DNA from: Enorma sp964624825
GTDB taxonomy: Bacteria; Actinomycetota; Coriobacteriia; Coriobacteriales; Coriobacteriaceae
Assembly: GCA_964624825.1 (NCBI GenBank)
Contig: CAZUYD010000004.1
Span: 1-64,000 of the forward strand
Length of the DNA stretch: 64,000 nucleotides
Direction of reading: 5' to 3'
In this document: positions 1 to 8,651 of the stretch, one piece after another
How the letters are laid out: each line of letters starts with the position of its first letter
How positions within the stretch are numbered: the first letter of the stretch is position 1
The notes under the pieces: model-generated
The model's input: only the letters and a program-made list of their open reading frames with translations
Told to the model about the DNA's origin: nothing
Database searches by the model: none
Position numbers and translations under genes: made by a program

Positions 1-108
1 AAGCGCATCGACTGTCTGCATGCCGACTACTACAAGATGGGCTTCGACTGCACCGTTGTAACATCGACCATATTCATCTTTGCCCTCCCTGCTTACTCGC
101 GTTCATAA
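1..108 (+). pseudogene. 3' end of an unrecognised reading frame
   Basis: An open frame enters from the left edge and stops with TAA at 106-108. The first 20 residues (KRIDCLHADYYKMGFDCTVV) look like ordinary protein; the last 15 or so are hydrophobic and less convincing, so a real gene may have been broken near position 60. I do not recognise the family. Nothing downstream continues it. Confidence 0.25.
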
Positions 109-1377
109 GCCGCGTCCCTACTGCACGGCTTACTGGAAACCAATCAACGAGAGGCAGCCGATGATATCGACGAGTACCCGATCGTCCACCTTGCTTGCAT
201 TCACACCGAACTTCTCAACTTCTGAGCTACACGCGCTATGCCATATTCCTGTCTCGTTTGAACGACTCTATATTGGGCGTCTGCTTCCTCACGCCAACTG
301 TTATTCCGGATGGTATGAAGCGGGCAGGAATATCGTCAATTGTGAGAAAATATGAAAAACGTTGTATTAAATGTATGTTATCTGCATCTTTCGAAATTGT
401 GAATACGAATCGATGCATATCCATTTATACAATATTCGAGCGGCTTTTCCAACAGGGCGCGCATGAAAATGTGTTTGGCCCAACAGGAAATTAGACTCTG
501 CGACAATGTGGGACATTGGATTGGGATTCCGATTTCACCCTGGTCGCCGGTTCGAACTAGACTCTACGACAATGCGAGACATCGGATTGGAGGCGTAGGC
601 GCTCCACGCCTCCACGAGCATATGCATTATGGCGATTAACGGCAAGATGTGTTCGCGACTTGTTCAAACGCTTAAGATGCGCCAAGCACATCTAACCGGA
701 AAAGGCAGCACTTTTACCGCATTACCTGCAGTAACACCATTCCTTCAAAGGAGCGTAAGCGCCTTTTAAGTTTCGCGACGCAGCTCGCCGAGCATAATGG
801 CCTTAAGCACGACCGAGAGCAGCGCTCGGACGTGCCATCAACATCGGTGGACGAACGAGGAGGCCCTGCATGCACGCTCCGAGCAACATCGCTCAATTGA
901 AGCGAACCTCAAGTTCGCCATTCCATGCGAAACACCTCTGCTTCCCCCAAACACCAAGATGCGGCCTCCTCGTTTCCACCATGGTCAGTCGGCGTACGTC
1001 ATCACATGACATCGAGCACCCACGGTATTATGGGCGCTCGAATAATCAACACGTAAATCTACTGCACTCGTGGAACGAAGCGCTCGAAGTTCTGAGCACG
1101 CAACCCCTCGAGCATGCTTCGGAGCTGCTGTAGCTTCCGCTACGTCCTCACCTAGCCCTGCCATAGCCCCGCTGCAGCTCGAGCGCACCTGCCTCTCGGG
1201 CTTTGCGTCTTGGGTTTTATGTCTTGGGCTTCGCGCCCTCTGAGCCGAAGCGCTTCTCGGAGCGCGGCAATCGAGCTGCTCGAAACGCGTTCCACCTTGC
1301 GACGATCTTGCAGCCTGAAGCGCGCGCCCTTACTTGGAGCGCGCGCCCCGACCTGTAACGAGCGCCTGCCTAACGCG
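109..1377. other. Long stretch without a convincing gene
   Basis: No frame here has plausible protein composition, a ribosome site and a recognisable motif together. The only structure I see is a pair of direct repeats at 492 and 558, short repeats of GTCTTGGG near 1210-1230 and GCGCGCGCC-rich sequence near 1320-1350 just beyond the htpG stop. The region reads as decayed DNA. Confidence 0.5.
492..590. repeat. Direct repeat pair A (33 nt, period 66 bp)
   Basis: Positions 492-524 and 558-590 match at 29 of 33 bases; both begin TAGACTCT and contain CGACAATG and GGATTGG. The 33-nt spacer between them is unrelated. Lies in gene-free DNA. Confidence 0.8.
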
Positions 1378-3429
1378 CTACATCAGCTCGCATACACGCT
1401 GCGCGAACGCGACCGGATCCTCAGGCAGAATGCCCTCGACCAACAGCGCTTGGTTATAGAGCAGCTCGGCGTAGAGGGCGATCTTCTCGGCATCGTTTGC
1501 CTCTTGAGCCGCAACGAGCTTGGCAAAGACCGGGTGCTTCGCATTAAGCTCAAGCACGCGCTGGGTTTTGGGCAGCCCGTCTGCCTCACCCTCGGGGCTA
1601 CGCTTCAGCACCTTCTCCATCTCGAGCGACAGCGGCCCTTCGGTGCTGATGCATGCGGGCGCCTCGCCCTCACCCACCAGGCGCGACGAAACCGCCACCT
1701 TTTCGACCTTATCGCCCAGAGCATCCTTCACGGCGCTAAAGAGGTCACCATGCTCTTTGGTTACCTCCTCGGCTTGCTTCTTCTCATCCTCGGTCGCTAG
1801 GTCGAGGTCACCGGTCGCCACGTTTTTGAGCTCGAGATGACGATCCTCGGTTTCGGGCTCCGCACCGTCGGCCGCCGCCTTCTCCGCCGCTTCACGCGCC
1901 GCGTCATCCTCGTAAATCTTAGGCATGTCTTTTGCCACATACTCGCGCATGGCCTGGAACGTGAATTCATCGATGTCTTGCGTGCAGAGCAGCACGTCAT
2001 ACCCGTGTGCGAGCACACCAGTCACCACCGGCATCTTCGATAGGCGCTCGCGGTCGTCACCCGCTGCATAGTAGATGGCCTTCTGACCCTCGGGCATAGC
2101 CTGCGCATATTCGGCAAGCGTAACCATTTTCTGCTCTTTAGCGCTCCAGAAGAGCAGCAGGTCGCCCAGTTCGCTCGCCTTCATGCCATAGGTGTTGTAG
2201 ATGCCAAACTTGAGCCCGCGCCCGAAGTTGCCGAAGAACTTCTCGTACGCCTCGCGGTCGTTGTCGCGCATGTCCTCCAGGTCGGACGTGACCTTCTTCT
2301 CAATGCGATTCGCGATGGCACGAAGCTGGCGGTCGTGCTGCAAGGTCTCACGGCTGATGTTGAGCGAGATGTCCTCGGAGTCCACCACGCCGCGCACGAA
2401 GTTGTAGTAATCGGGGAGCAGATCGGCGCACTTCTCCATGATCATGACGTTGGAGCTGTAGAGCGCGAGCCCCTTCTCATAATCCTTGCTGTAGAGGTCA
2501 AACGGCGCGCGACCAGGCACGAACAGCAGCGCATCGTACTCGAGCGTACCCTCGGCATGAAAGCTGATGGTGCGCGCCGGATCCTCGAAATCGTGGAACG
2601 TGCTCTTGTAGAACTCGTCGTAGTTTTTCTGGTCAACGTCGTCTGCGCGCTTCTTCCAGATGGGCGTCATGGAGTTGATGGTATCGGGCTCTTGATAGTC
2701 CTCGTATTCGGGCTTGTAGTCATCGCCCGCATCTTCCGGCTTGGGCTTCTGGCGCGACTTCGTGACCATCATCTGAATGGGATAGCGCACATAGTTGCTA
2801 TAGCGCGTAATGAGGTCTTTGAGCGCCCATTCGCTGAGGAATCGGTCGTAGTTCTCGCCGGGTTCGGCGGGCTCACCCGGCTGCGTGGGCTTTGCCGGCT
2901 CGTTATCGCGCAGAACCAGGACGACATCGGTGCCATGCCCAGCGCGCTCGCCCGGCTCGATGGTGTAGCCCTCAAGGCCGTCAGATTCCCATACATGCGC
3001 TTCGTCCGAGCCGAATGCGCGGCTTACCACGCGCACACGCTTTGCAACCATGAACGACGAGTAAAAGCCGACACCGAACTGACCGATGATATCGACCATA
3101 TCGCCTTGGCTCTCGGCGTTCTCGGTCTTGAACTCCTGGCTGCCGGAATGCGCGATGGTGCCGAGGTTCTTTTCCAACTCATCGACTGTCATACCAATGC
3201 CGTTATCCGAGACGGTAATGGTGCGCGCATCCTTATCGAAACTCACGCGAATCGCCAGGTCATCTTGGTCGACCTGCACCGATCCGTCTGAAAGCGCTTT
3301 GAAATTGAGCTTATCGACCGCATCCGACGCGTTTGAGATGAGCTCGCGCAGAAAGATCTCTTTGTTGGTGTAAATCGAATTGATCATGAGGTCGAGGAGC
3401 TTCTTGCTCTCTGTTTTGAACTTGCGCAT
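1378..3429 (-). CDS. htpG: Molecular chaperone HtpG (Hsp90 family)
   Basis: ATP-dependent cytoplasmic chaperone that remodels client proteins with the DnaK system. The 683-residue protein starts MRKFKTESKKLLDLMINSIY and keeps the GHKL ATPase signatures: the SNASDA helix near residue 36, a DNGIGM loop near residue 77 and GQFGVGFYS near residue 118. A family insertion rich in Pro and Glu follows near residue 190. Length is slightly above the E. coli protein (624 aa). A start nine bases upstream (3438) also exists, but the purine-rich AGGAAAGG ends right at that ATG, whereas it is 8-10 bases from the ATG at 3429, so I chose the latter. It stands alone with its own upstream region; I saw no CIRCE or HAIR heat-shock operator. 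Confidence 0.96.
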   Translation of the reverse strand: MRKFKTESKKLLDLMINSIYTNKEIFLRELISNASDAVDKLNFKALSDGSVQVDQDDLAIRVSFDKDARTITVSDNGIGMTVDELEKNLGTIAHSGSQEFKTENAESQGDMVDIIGQFGVGFYSSFMVAKRVRVVSRAFGSDEAHVWESDGLEGYTIEPGERAGHGTDVVLVLRDNEPAKPTQPGEPAEPGENYDRFLSEWALKDLITRYSNYVRYPIQMMVTKSRQKPKPEDAGDDYKPEYEDYQEPDTINSMTPIWKKRADDVDQKNYDEFYKSTFHDFEDPARTISFHAEGTLEYDALLFVPGRAPFDLYSKDYEKGLALYSSNVMIMEKCADLLPDYYNFVRGVVDSEDISLNISRETLQHDRQLRAIANRIEKKVTSDLEDMRDNDREAYEKFFGNFGRGLKFGIYNTYGMKASELGDLLLFWSAKEQKMVTLAEYAQAMPEGQKAIYYAAGDDRERLSKMPVVTGVLAHGYDVLLCTQDIDEFTFQAMREYVAKDMPKIYEDDAAREAAEKAAADGAEPETEDRHLELKNVATGDLDLATEDEKKQAEEVTKEHGDLFSAVKDALGDKVEKVAVSSRLVGEGEAPACISTEGPLSLEMEKVLKRSPEGEADGLPKTQRVLELNAKHPVFAKLVAAQEANDAEKIALYAELLYNQALLVEGILPEDPVAFAQRVCELM

Positions 3430-4216
3430 GCGCCGCATTCCTTTCCTGCCTGTGTTCGTCTCGCTGGTTAGCGCCGCCCGCTGGTGGCTCCAGCGCGCGG
3501 CGCTCAGTAAGACCTAACATGTTTAGACTTAGATTTTATATCCCATATACACACAGATATGCAATACGGTCAACATTTTTCGAAGCGTCTTTATGAAGCG
3601 CACGGCTAAGACGCGGCAATGACTTCACGTGCCAACCCATCGCTTGGGCTTAACGCTGCATATTGCTTCGAGTTGTAAGAATTGGCCGTCTTTTGAAGTC
3701 AACCTCGTCGATTCACCCGTTCTGAACAAGGGGCTTCTGCGTAACTTTTCATCACCCTGGCCAAAAACATACGATAGGTTGCACAAAATGAGGGCTTCCT
3801 ATGCTCTCAGAGCGCGAAAACAACTCTCCAACCGCGATTATCTATTGAAAACGGGGCGTTTCGAGCGTTTTCACGGGTGCAGATGCGATAAAGCCTCGCC
3901 TTTTGCGGGTGGCAGGCGCTAGACTGTGCAACCTATCGTATGTTTTTGGCCACTACTCGAAAAAGTTGCGTCATCGATGGCTCGTACGACTGCAATCTCG
4001 GCGTAAAGTGCGAATCACCCGCCCCCACGAGTACGCAAAACCTATTTTCCAAGCTGAAAGAAGAACCGAAGCGCATTTGAGATTGGCGCCCACTGAAGCC
4101 ATTCACAGAGTCTTCACCATACTGGTTCAATTACAACAGCGTTTCGAAGCTGCTCATATCCCCCGACCTGCACGGTCAGATTTTGGGCAGATTCAACTGG
4201 CACGTTTTTACTAAAT
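3430..4216. other. Intergenic region upstream of htpG
   Basis: AT-richer than its surroundings. The htpG-proximal part (about 3515-3570) should hold the htpG promoter, though I cannot assign boxes with confidence. The remainder contains the inverted-repeat element at 3739-3970. The frames across it are low-complexity and I do not call a gene. Confidence 0.5.
3739..3970. repeat. Inverted-repeat-bounded element, copy 1
   Basis: The inner parts of the arms, 3758-3785 and 3925-3952, are perfect inverted complements over 28 nt (TGGCCAAAAACAT followed by ACGATAGGTTGCACA). Similarity continues outward less exactly to about 3739 and 3970, including an AACTTTT motif on both sides. The interior is about 139 bp with no convincing gene. 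The same arms recur at 57674-57916 around an unrelated interior, so the arm, not the interior, is the repeated unit. I do not recognise it as a known insertion sequence. Confidence 0.85.
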
Positions 4217-5221
4217 ATGTATTTCTACCAGCTCCTTGTTCGTCTTCATGTTTATGCTTTTGCTATGAGGACATGCTTTTGCAACATATCGGCATTGGAG
4301 CTATACCGCACAAGCGGTCGCCTCGTTCCAGATATCCTGGAACGCCCGAGAACATCAAAGATCGCCGATTGTTCGGTTCCGGCACCAGAGATGCTTGCAG
4401 ACGATCTCGCGCGCTATGGAATCTCCAGCACACCGTGTCATGTGCTTTGCGGAACGAAGACGCGCTCCCGCAACAAGAACGCCGTGCGACACACTCATCG
4501 GTTGCCGCTACCATCTCGATCGCTTATCACGCTTTCAAAAGATATTCTCGTCGTATGCCCAGAGCTGCTTTTTCTTGAACTTGCCGCTACGTCTGCCATA
4601 AATGACTATGAACTCTTAGGTATCGGTTTTGAACTCTGCGGTACGTATGTTCTAGATGTATCAGAACATACGTGGGACGGTTTTACCAACACAAGCGTTC
4701 CGTTAACAACAACGAAGAGAATAGCAAGCTATCTCGATCGATATGACGGCATTACAGGTATGAAGCGCGCTCGGAAGCTCTTTCCTCTCATCGCCGACGG
4801 TTCCCATTCCCCCATGGAAACCGTAACCGCCCTCCTTGTGAGCCTTCCCACCAGTATGGGAGGATGGGGATTTGGGCCAATCAAGATGAATCAGCATGTC
4901 GAGACTGCCGATGGATCGAAATGGATCGATATCTTCTTTCCCGACGCAAAGGTTGGCTTGGAGTACAAGGGGCGGCGTGCCCATTCCGTTGAACGCTCCG
5001 CGCGCGATGACCGAAGGCAAAATCGTCTCACGAGCACTGGCATCACCATATTCAACATCTGGTACGAAGACCTTGCGCAGAAACACCTCTGTGACCAGCT
5101 CAGACATGATGTTGGCAAAGCGCTTGGTAAACGCGTCAGACAGAGAAGCGATACGTTTGAGGCGCGCAGGCAGCTCCTCCATGCCTCGCTTCTGCCTTCA
5201 CTTCGATACCGTGAACACTGA
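4217..5221 (+). CDS. AbiEi-like/DUF559-type nuclease-fold protein, hypothetical
   Basis: The C-terminal third (about residues 235-300) reads DIFFPDAKVGLEYKGRRAHS, then RDDRRQNRLTSTGI and an aromatic IWYEDL. This acidic-beta, E-Y-K-G, H, D-R-R layout is that of the DUF559/Vsr-like restriction-endonuclease fold. The N-terminal part (SALELYRTSGRLVP and following) resembles the winged-helix and substrate region of AbiEi-type antitoxin-like proteins that carry such a tail in actinobacteria. Function is unknown; a partner toxin gene is not adjacent. Base composition is lower in GC than neighbours. No good ribosome site precedes 4217 or the alternative ATG at 4265, so the start is uncertain. It could also be a decayed copy of a larger family in this lineage. 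Confidence 0.6.
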   Translation: MYFYQLLVRLHVYAFAMRTCFCNISALELYRTSGRLVPDILERPRTSKIADCSVPAPEMLADDLARYGISSTPCHVLCGTKTRSRNKNAVRHTHRLPLPSRSLITLSKDILVVCPELLFLELAATSAINDYELLGIGFELCGTYVLDVSEHTWDGFTNTSVPLTTTKRIASYLDRYDGITGMKRARKLFPLIADGSHSPMETVTALLVSLPTSMGGWGFGPIKMNQHVETADGSKWIDIFFPDAKVGLEYKGRRAHSVERSARDDRRQNRLTSTGITIFNIWYEDLAQKHLCDQLRHDVGKALGKRVRQRSDTFEARRQLLHASLLPSLRYREH

Positions 5222-5309
5222 GGCGGCCGGCGCTTCACCGCAAGCAAGCTCTTCGGCATCCAACGCTGCTTGGAATACCCGCATGGAGCATGAGTAATGT
5301 GCTGCGAAG

Positions 5310-5822
5310 CTATAGCCGTTTAGCCATCCAAAGGTGGGGCCGGCCTTCATCCTCGTAATCCACGTCGCTGATTTGCTCATAACCAGCAGCGGCATACAAG
5401 TTGTAAATATACTCCTGCGCGTGCAACGCGAGGAGCTTGGCGCCCGCTCCTCGCGCGGCGCGCTCGCACGCCGTGATAAGCTCGCGGGCAAGGCCGCGGC
5501 GGCGCATGGCGGGCAGCACCGCCACCCGACCGAGCAGATACGTCTGCCCCGGCTGCACGCCCTCATCCAATGCGCATGTCGGCGACTGGGGAGCTCCCGG
5601 CTCAAGCGTATGCTCTAGCTCTTCGGGAAATGCGCGGGCGCAGCCAGCAAGCTCGCCGTCGACATACAGCACCACATGAATGCACGAAGCGTCGTCATCG
5701 ATGGCCCCGAACTCGTTCTCATAACCCTGCTCTTCCATGAATACCGCCCGGCGCACGGCAAAGGCATCGTTGCGCACGCGAGGATTTGAACTGCCAAAAC
5801 TAAGGGATATCGTATGCGACAT
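5310..5822 (-). CDS. GNAT-family N-acetyltransferase (ElaA-like)
   Basis: Predicted 170-residue acyl-CoA-dependent acetyltransferase. The N-terminal FAVRRAVFMEEQGYENEF is the typical ElaA/GNAT beginning, and the acetyl-CoA pyrophosphate-binding stretch is RVAVLPAMRRRGLARELI (about residues 101-118). Substrate cannot be told from sequence. I chose the ATG at 5822 because GAAAGG lies six bases upstream and the family begins here; a longer frame to 6017 has no family similarity. The stop is 88 bp from the convergent nuclease-fold gene. Confidence 0.85.
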   Translation of the reverse strand: MSHTISLSFGSSNPRVRNDAFAVRRAVFMEEQGYENEFGAIDDDASCIHVVLYVDGELAGCARAFPEELEHTLEPGAPQSPTCALDEGVQPGQTYLLGRVAVLPAMRRRGLARELITACERAARGAGAKLLALHAQEYIYNLYAAAGYEQISDVDYEDEGRPHLWMAKRL

Positions 5823-6086
5823 GAAGAGCCTTTCATCGGGATCGCTCGCACGGAAGCGAGCGACCAAACCGTTTTTGTAAAACGCGCGCTGGCGCATACA
5901 GACCTCAAGCATACCGCACAGCGCTGCACGCACGCGTGCGAACGATTCACAGAGCGCAAACAGTAGGCACCGGTTTACAGACGCCTGATCCATGGGAAGT
6001 TGTTTCCGCACGGGCACCCCACGAAAAACCCAACCCGTAGCAGATCAGCGGGCGCGCACCCGAAACGTCGTCTCGCCGCTCCCCAA

Positions 6087-7508
6087 CTACAGCTCGGGTA
6101 AATTCTGCACAGGGAAGGTAACGGTTATGCACGCACCCATGCCCAGTTCGCTCGCTACGTCGATCGTCGCGCCATGGTAGGCGGCTGCATGCTTCACGAT
6201 GGCAAGCCCCAGCCCCGTGCCACCGCGCGCCTTCGACCGGCTCTTGTCCACGCGATAGAAGCGTTCGAACACCTTATCCTGCTCTTCGGGCGCAATGCCG
6301 ATGCCCGTATCGATTACCTGGACAAACGGACGCGACGACTCATCTGCGCCGCATGCAAGCGTAACCGTACCGCCCGGCAGATTGTAGCGAATCGCGTTGC
6401 TCGCCAGGTTGTACGCCAGCTCGTCAAGAAGGCGCGGCACGCCAATTACCATCGCAGGCTGTGCATCCATCACGATGGTAACGCCGCTTTTTGCGGCAAG
6501 CTGCTCCAAGCGCTGGTCGATCGATTCGAGCATGCGGGGTAGATCAACCGGCTCAGCGGAGCCCAACACCGCGGCTGAAGTCTCTGAATCGGAGCGCTCC
6601 GCCTCGTCGAGATTTGACAGCGTGAGGATATCGTTCACGAGCGACGTGAGCCGCCCTGCCTCGCGGTGAATGCGGCTGCCGAAGTCGCGCAGGTCCGCCT
6701 CGTCGGGCACCATTCCGCCGGCGATGAGCTCGGCATACCCTGAGATCGCCGTGAGCGGCGTCTTGAGCTCGTGCGTGATGTTTGCGGTGAACTCGCGGCG
6801 CATGCGGTCGTTGTCGGCAAGTACGCGCATCTGCCGCTTGAGCTCCTGTCTCTGCGTTTCGATGCGATCGAGCATGGGCACCATCTCGGAATACATCTTG
6901 TCACCGTTTTGCTTGGGATGGTCAAGGTCCACGTCGAGAAGCGGCGCGATGATGGTGCGCGCGGCATGGCGAGCCACGAAAAACGACACCACCAAAAGCA
7001 CCGCGGCGAGCAGCAGCAAGGGAATCGCCAGCGAAAGCAAGATGTCCAAGATGCCATCCTGCTCTTGAGCCAATCGAACCACCATGCCGTTATCCAAAAG
7101 AATTGCCTGGTATAACATAATTTCGCCAAGCGTCGAGCTCGCACGCTCCGACGTGCCGACACCCTCTTCAAGCGCTTGGGCGATCTCGGGTCGGCTCAGG
7201 TGGTTTTCGAGTTCCTCCGCTGGCTCCTCGTTGTCGTACAGCACCGTTCCATCGGAATCTACAAGCGTCACACGCGTGTCATCAAGCGCGACGCGCTCCA
7301 ATAGGCTGATATCGTCGTCGGTCTCGTTGAGCGACGAGGCGACGATCTGCGCTTCGTCGTACAGTTCGCGCTGCGCAATCTCGACCACGTTGCTTTGCAA
7401 ATATGCCGCGCACACCGCGGTGAACACCGCCACCACGATCAGCACAACGATGAAAATCGTGCCAAATACGCGCCTGAACAGCGACCGTTTGTTACCGACA
7501 GGGCTCAC
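6087..7508 (-). CDS. Sensor histidine kinase (PhoR/ResE type)
   Basis: Membrane histidine kinase of 473 residues that should phosphorylate the regulator encoded just upstream. Transmembrane segments lie at about residues 13-37 and 155-180, enclosing an extracytoplasmic sensing domain of about 115 residues. The dimerisation box TANITHELKTPL carries the phospho-acceptor His246, followed by the ATPase domain with NLASNAIRYN (N box), DTGIGI (G1), FERFYR (F box) and GGTGLGLAI (G2). The start is a GTG at 7508 with GAGG four bases upstream. The regulator gene ends 19 bp upstream, so the two are one operon. The signal is unknown. Confidence 0.93.
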   Translation of the reverse strand: MSPVGNKRSLFRRVFGTIFIVVLIVVAVFTAVCAAYLQSNVVEIAQRELYDEAQIVASSLNETDDDISLLERVALDDTRVTLVDSDGTVLYDNEEPAEELENHLSRPEIAQALEEGVGTSERASSTLGEIMLYQAILLDNGMVVRLAQEQDGILDILLSLAIPLLLLAAVLLVVSFFVARHAARTIIAPLLDVDLDHPKQNGDKMYSEMVPMLDRIETQRQELKRQMRVLADNDRMRREFTANITHELKTPLTAISGYAELIAGGMVPDEADLRDFGSRIHREAGRLTSLVNDILTLSNLDEAERSDSETSAAVLGSAEPVDLPRMLESIDQRLEQLAAKSGVTIVMDAQPAMVIGVPRLLDELAYNLASNAIRYNLPGGTVTLACGADESSRPFVQVIDTGIGIAPEEQDKVFERFYRVDKSRSKARGGTGLGLAIVKHAAAYHGATIDVASELGMGACITVTFPVQNLPEL

Positions 7509-7527
7509 GGCACCTCATCTCTCACGG

Positions 7528-8208
7528 CTACGTACTCCGGTCGGCGAAGCGATAGCCCACGCCGCGCACCGTCTCGATGCAGCTGGAACGATCACCGAGC
7601 TTTTGCCGAAGCGTCTGCACGTGCACATCGACCGTGCGCGACCCGCCGTCGAAGTCCCAGCCCCACACGCTCTGCAGCAACGATTCGCGGCTAAACACCA
7701 CGCCCGGTTTGCGCATAAGGTACTCGAGCAGGTCGAACTCGCGCAGGGTGAGCTTCACCGGTTTACCATCGACCGTCACCTCACGATGGCTCGGCGAGAG
7801 CATGACGCCCGCACTCGAAAGCACGTCGCTCGTCGTTTTCGCCATGCCGCCACGACGCAGCAGCGCGCGGCAGCGGCTTGTGAGCTCCATGAGGCTGAAC
7901 GGCTTGGTGAGGTAATCGTCCGCGCCGCCGTCGAGCGCAACAACCTTATCGAGCTCGGTGTCTTTAGCGGTGAGCATCATGATGGGCACCGTGGCGGTCT
8001 CTTGGTCGGCGCGCAGGCGGCGCAAAATCTCAAGGCCGTCGGTATCGGGGAGCATGATGTCAAGCAGCACCGCATCGGGCACGCGGCGCGCGACCGCAGC
8101 CTTGAACTCGCTGTCGCATGAGAAACCCTCGGCCTCGATACCCTGCTGATGCAGGGCGTACAGCGTAAGGCCGCGAATGTTGTCGTCGTCTTCCACGTAA
8201 TAGATCAT
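7528..8208 (-). CDS. OmpR/PhoB-family response regulator
   Basis: DNA-binding response regulator of 226 residues paired with the kinase that follows it. The receiver domain begins MIYYVEDDDNIRG, with Asp50 (LLDIMLPDTDG) as phosphorylation site and Lys in LTKPFS. The C-terminal winged helix includes LTLREFDLLEYLMRKPG and the recognition-helix region SRTVDVHVQTLRQKLG. The frame is open to 8280, but the family start is the ATG at 8208, with a GGAG-containing stretch upstream; a GTG at 8220 is the alternative. Confidence 0.93.
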   Translation of the reverse strand: MIYYVEDDDNIRGLTLYALHQQGIEAEGFSCDSEFKAAVARRVPDAVLLDIMLPDTDGLEILRRLRADQETATVPIMMLTAKDTELDKVVALDGGADDYLTKPFSLMELTSRCRALLRRGGMAKTTSDVLSSAGVMLSPSHREVTVDGKPVKLTLREFDLLEYLMRKPGVVFSRESLLQSVWGWDFDGGSRTVDVHVQTLRQKLGDRSSCIETVRGVGYRFADRST

Positions 8209-8632
8209 CGACGCGCTCACTCCAAATCGAAATGCACGAAGCTGACGCACACCCATCTTACACCGTGCATGATGCGGCAAACAGATGCAGGGGTTACAAA
8301 AGAGACCGATGCGAGAATGCCGTCACGTAAGCTGCCCGATATGCTACGCGCTGCGCTTAATGCACGTGAAATGGTATTGTCAGGAGCGTGTAAAGCTGAT
8401 TGGGTGGATGGGGCAACAAAGACAGCGCCGGCATCGGGGCTGCGCGCGGGCGAGATAGCATGCGCGACAGGATCGCCGCGCGCTCGGAAAGGCGACCAGA
8501 GTTGCATCCGCGCGCGAGATGGGTTCCTCCACTGCAAGAGCCGTCCTCAACCGCCGCGCAAGCCAGCCGTTCCTATGCGGGCAACACAATAACTATTTCG
8601 GGAAGCTCGTGCAGCAGAATGAGCGGCCGTCC
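8209..8632. other. Intergenic region between two two-component operons
   Basis: About 420 bp with no credible gene. It must contain the promoter of the regulator starting at 8208. Its far end holds direct repeat pair B, one copy of which covers the stop codon of the next kinase gene. Confidence 0.5.
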
Positions 8633-8651
8633 CTATGCGGGCAACACGATA
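8567..8651. repeat. Direct repeat pair B (25 nt, period 60 bp)
   Basis: Positions 8567-8591 and 8627-8651 match at 23 of 25 bases (core CCTATGCGGGCAACAC). The spacer is 35 nt. The right-hand copy spans the last codons and stop of the kinase at 8633; the left copy lies downstream of that gene. Confidence 0.85.

Noticed and set aside
492..590. Repeat-spacer-repeat pairs as CRISPR arrays
   Set aside because: Each pair has a different repeat, only two copies, and no cas genes are in the window.
5775..5800. T-arm-like sequence of a minus-strand tRNA
   Set aside because: GTTCAAATC appears with a short stem, but no acceptor, D or anticodon arm fits around it and it is inside the acetyltransferase gene.
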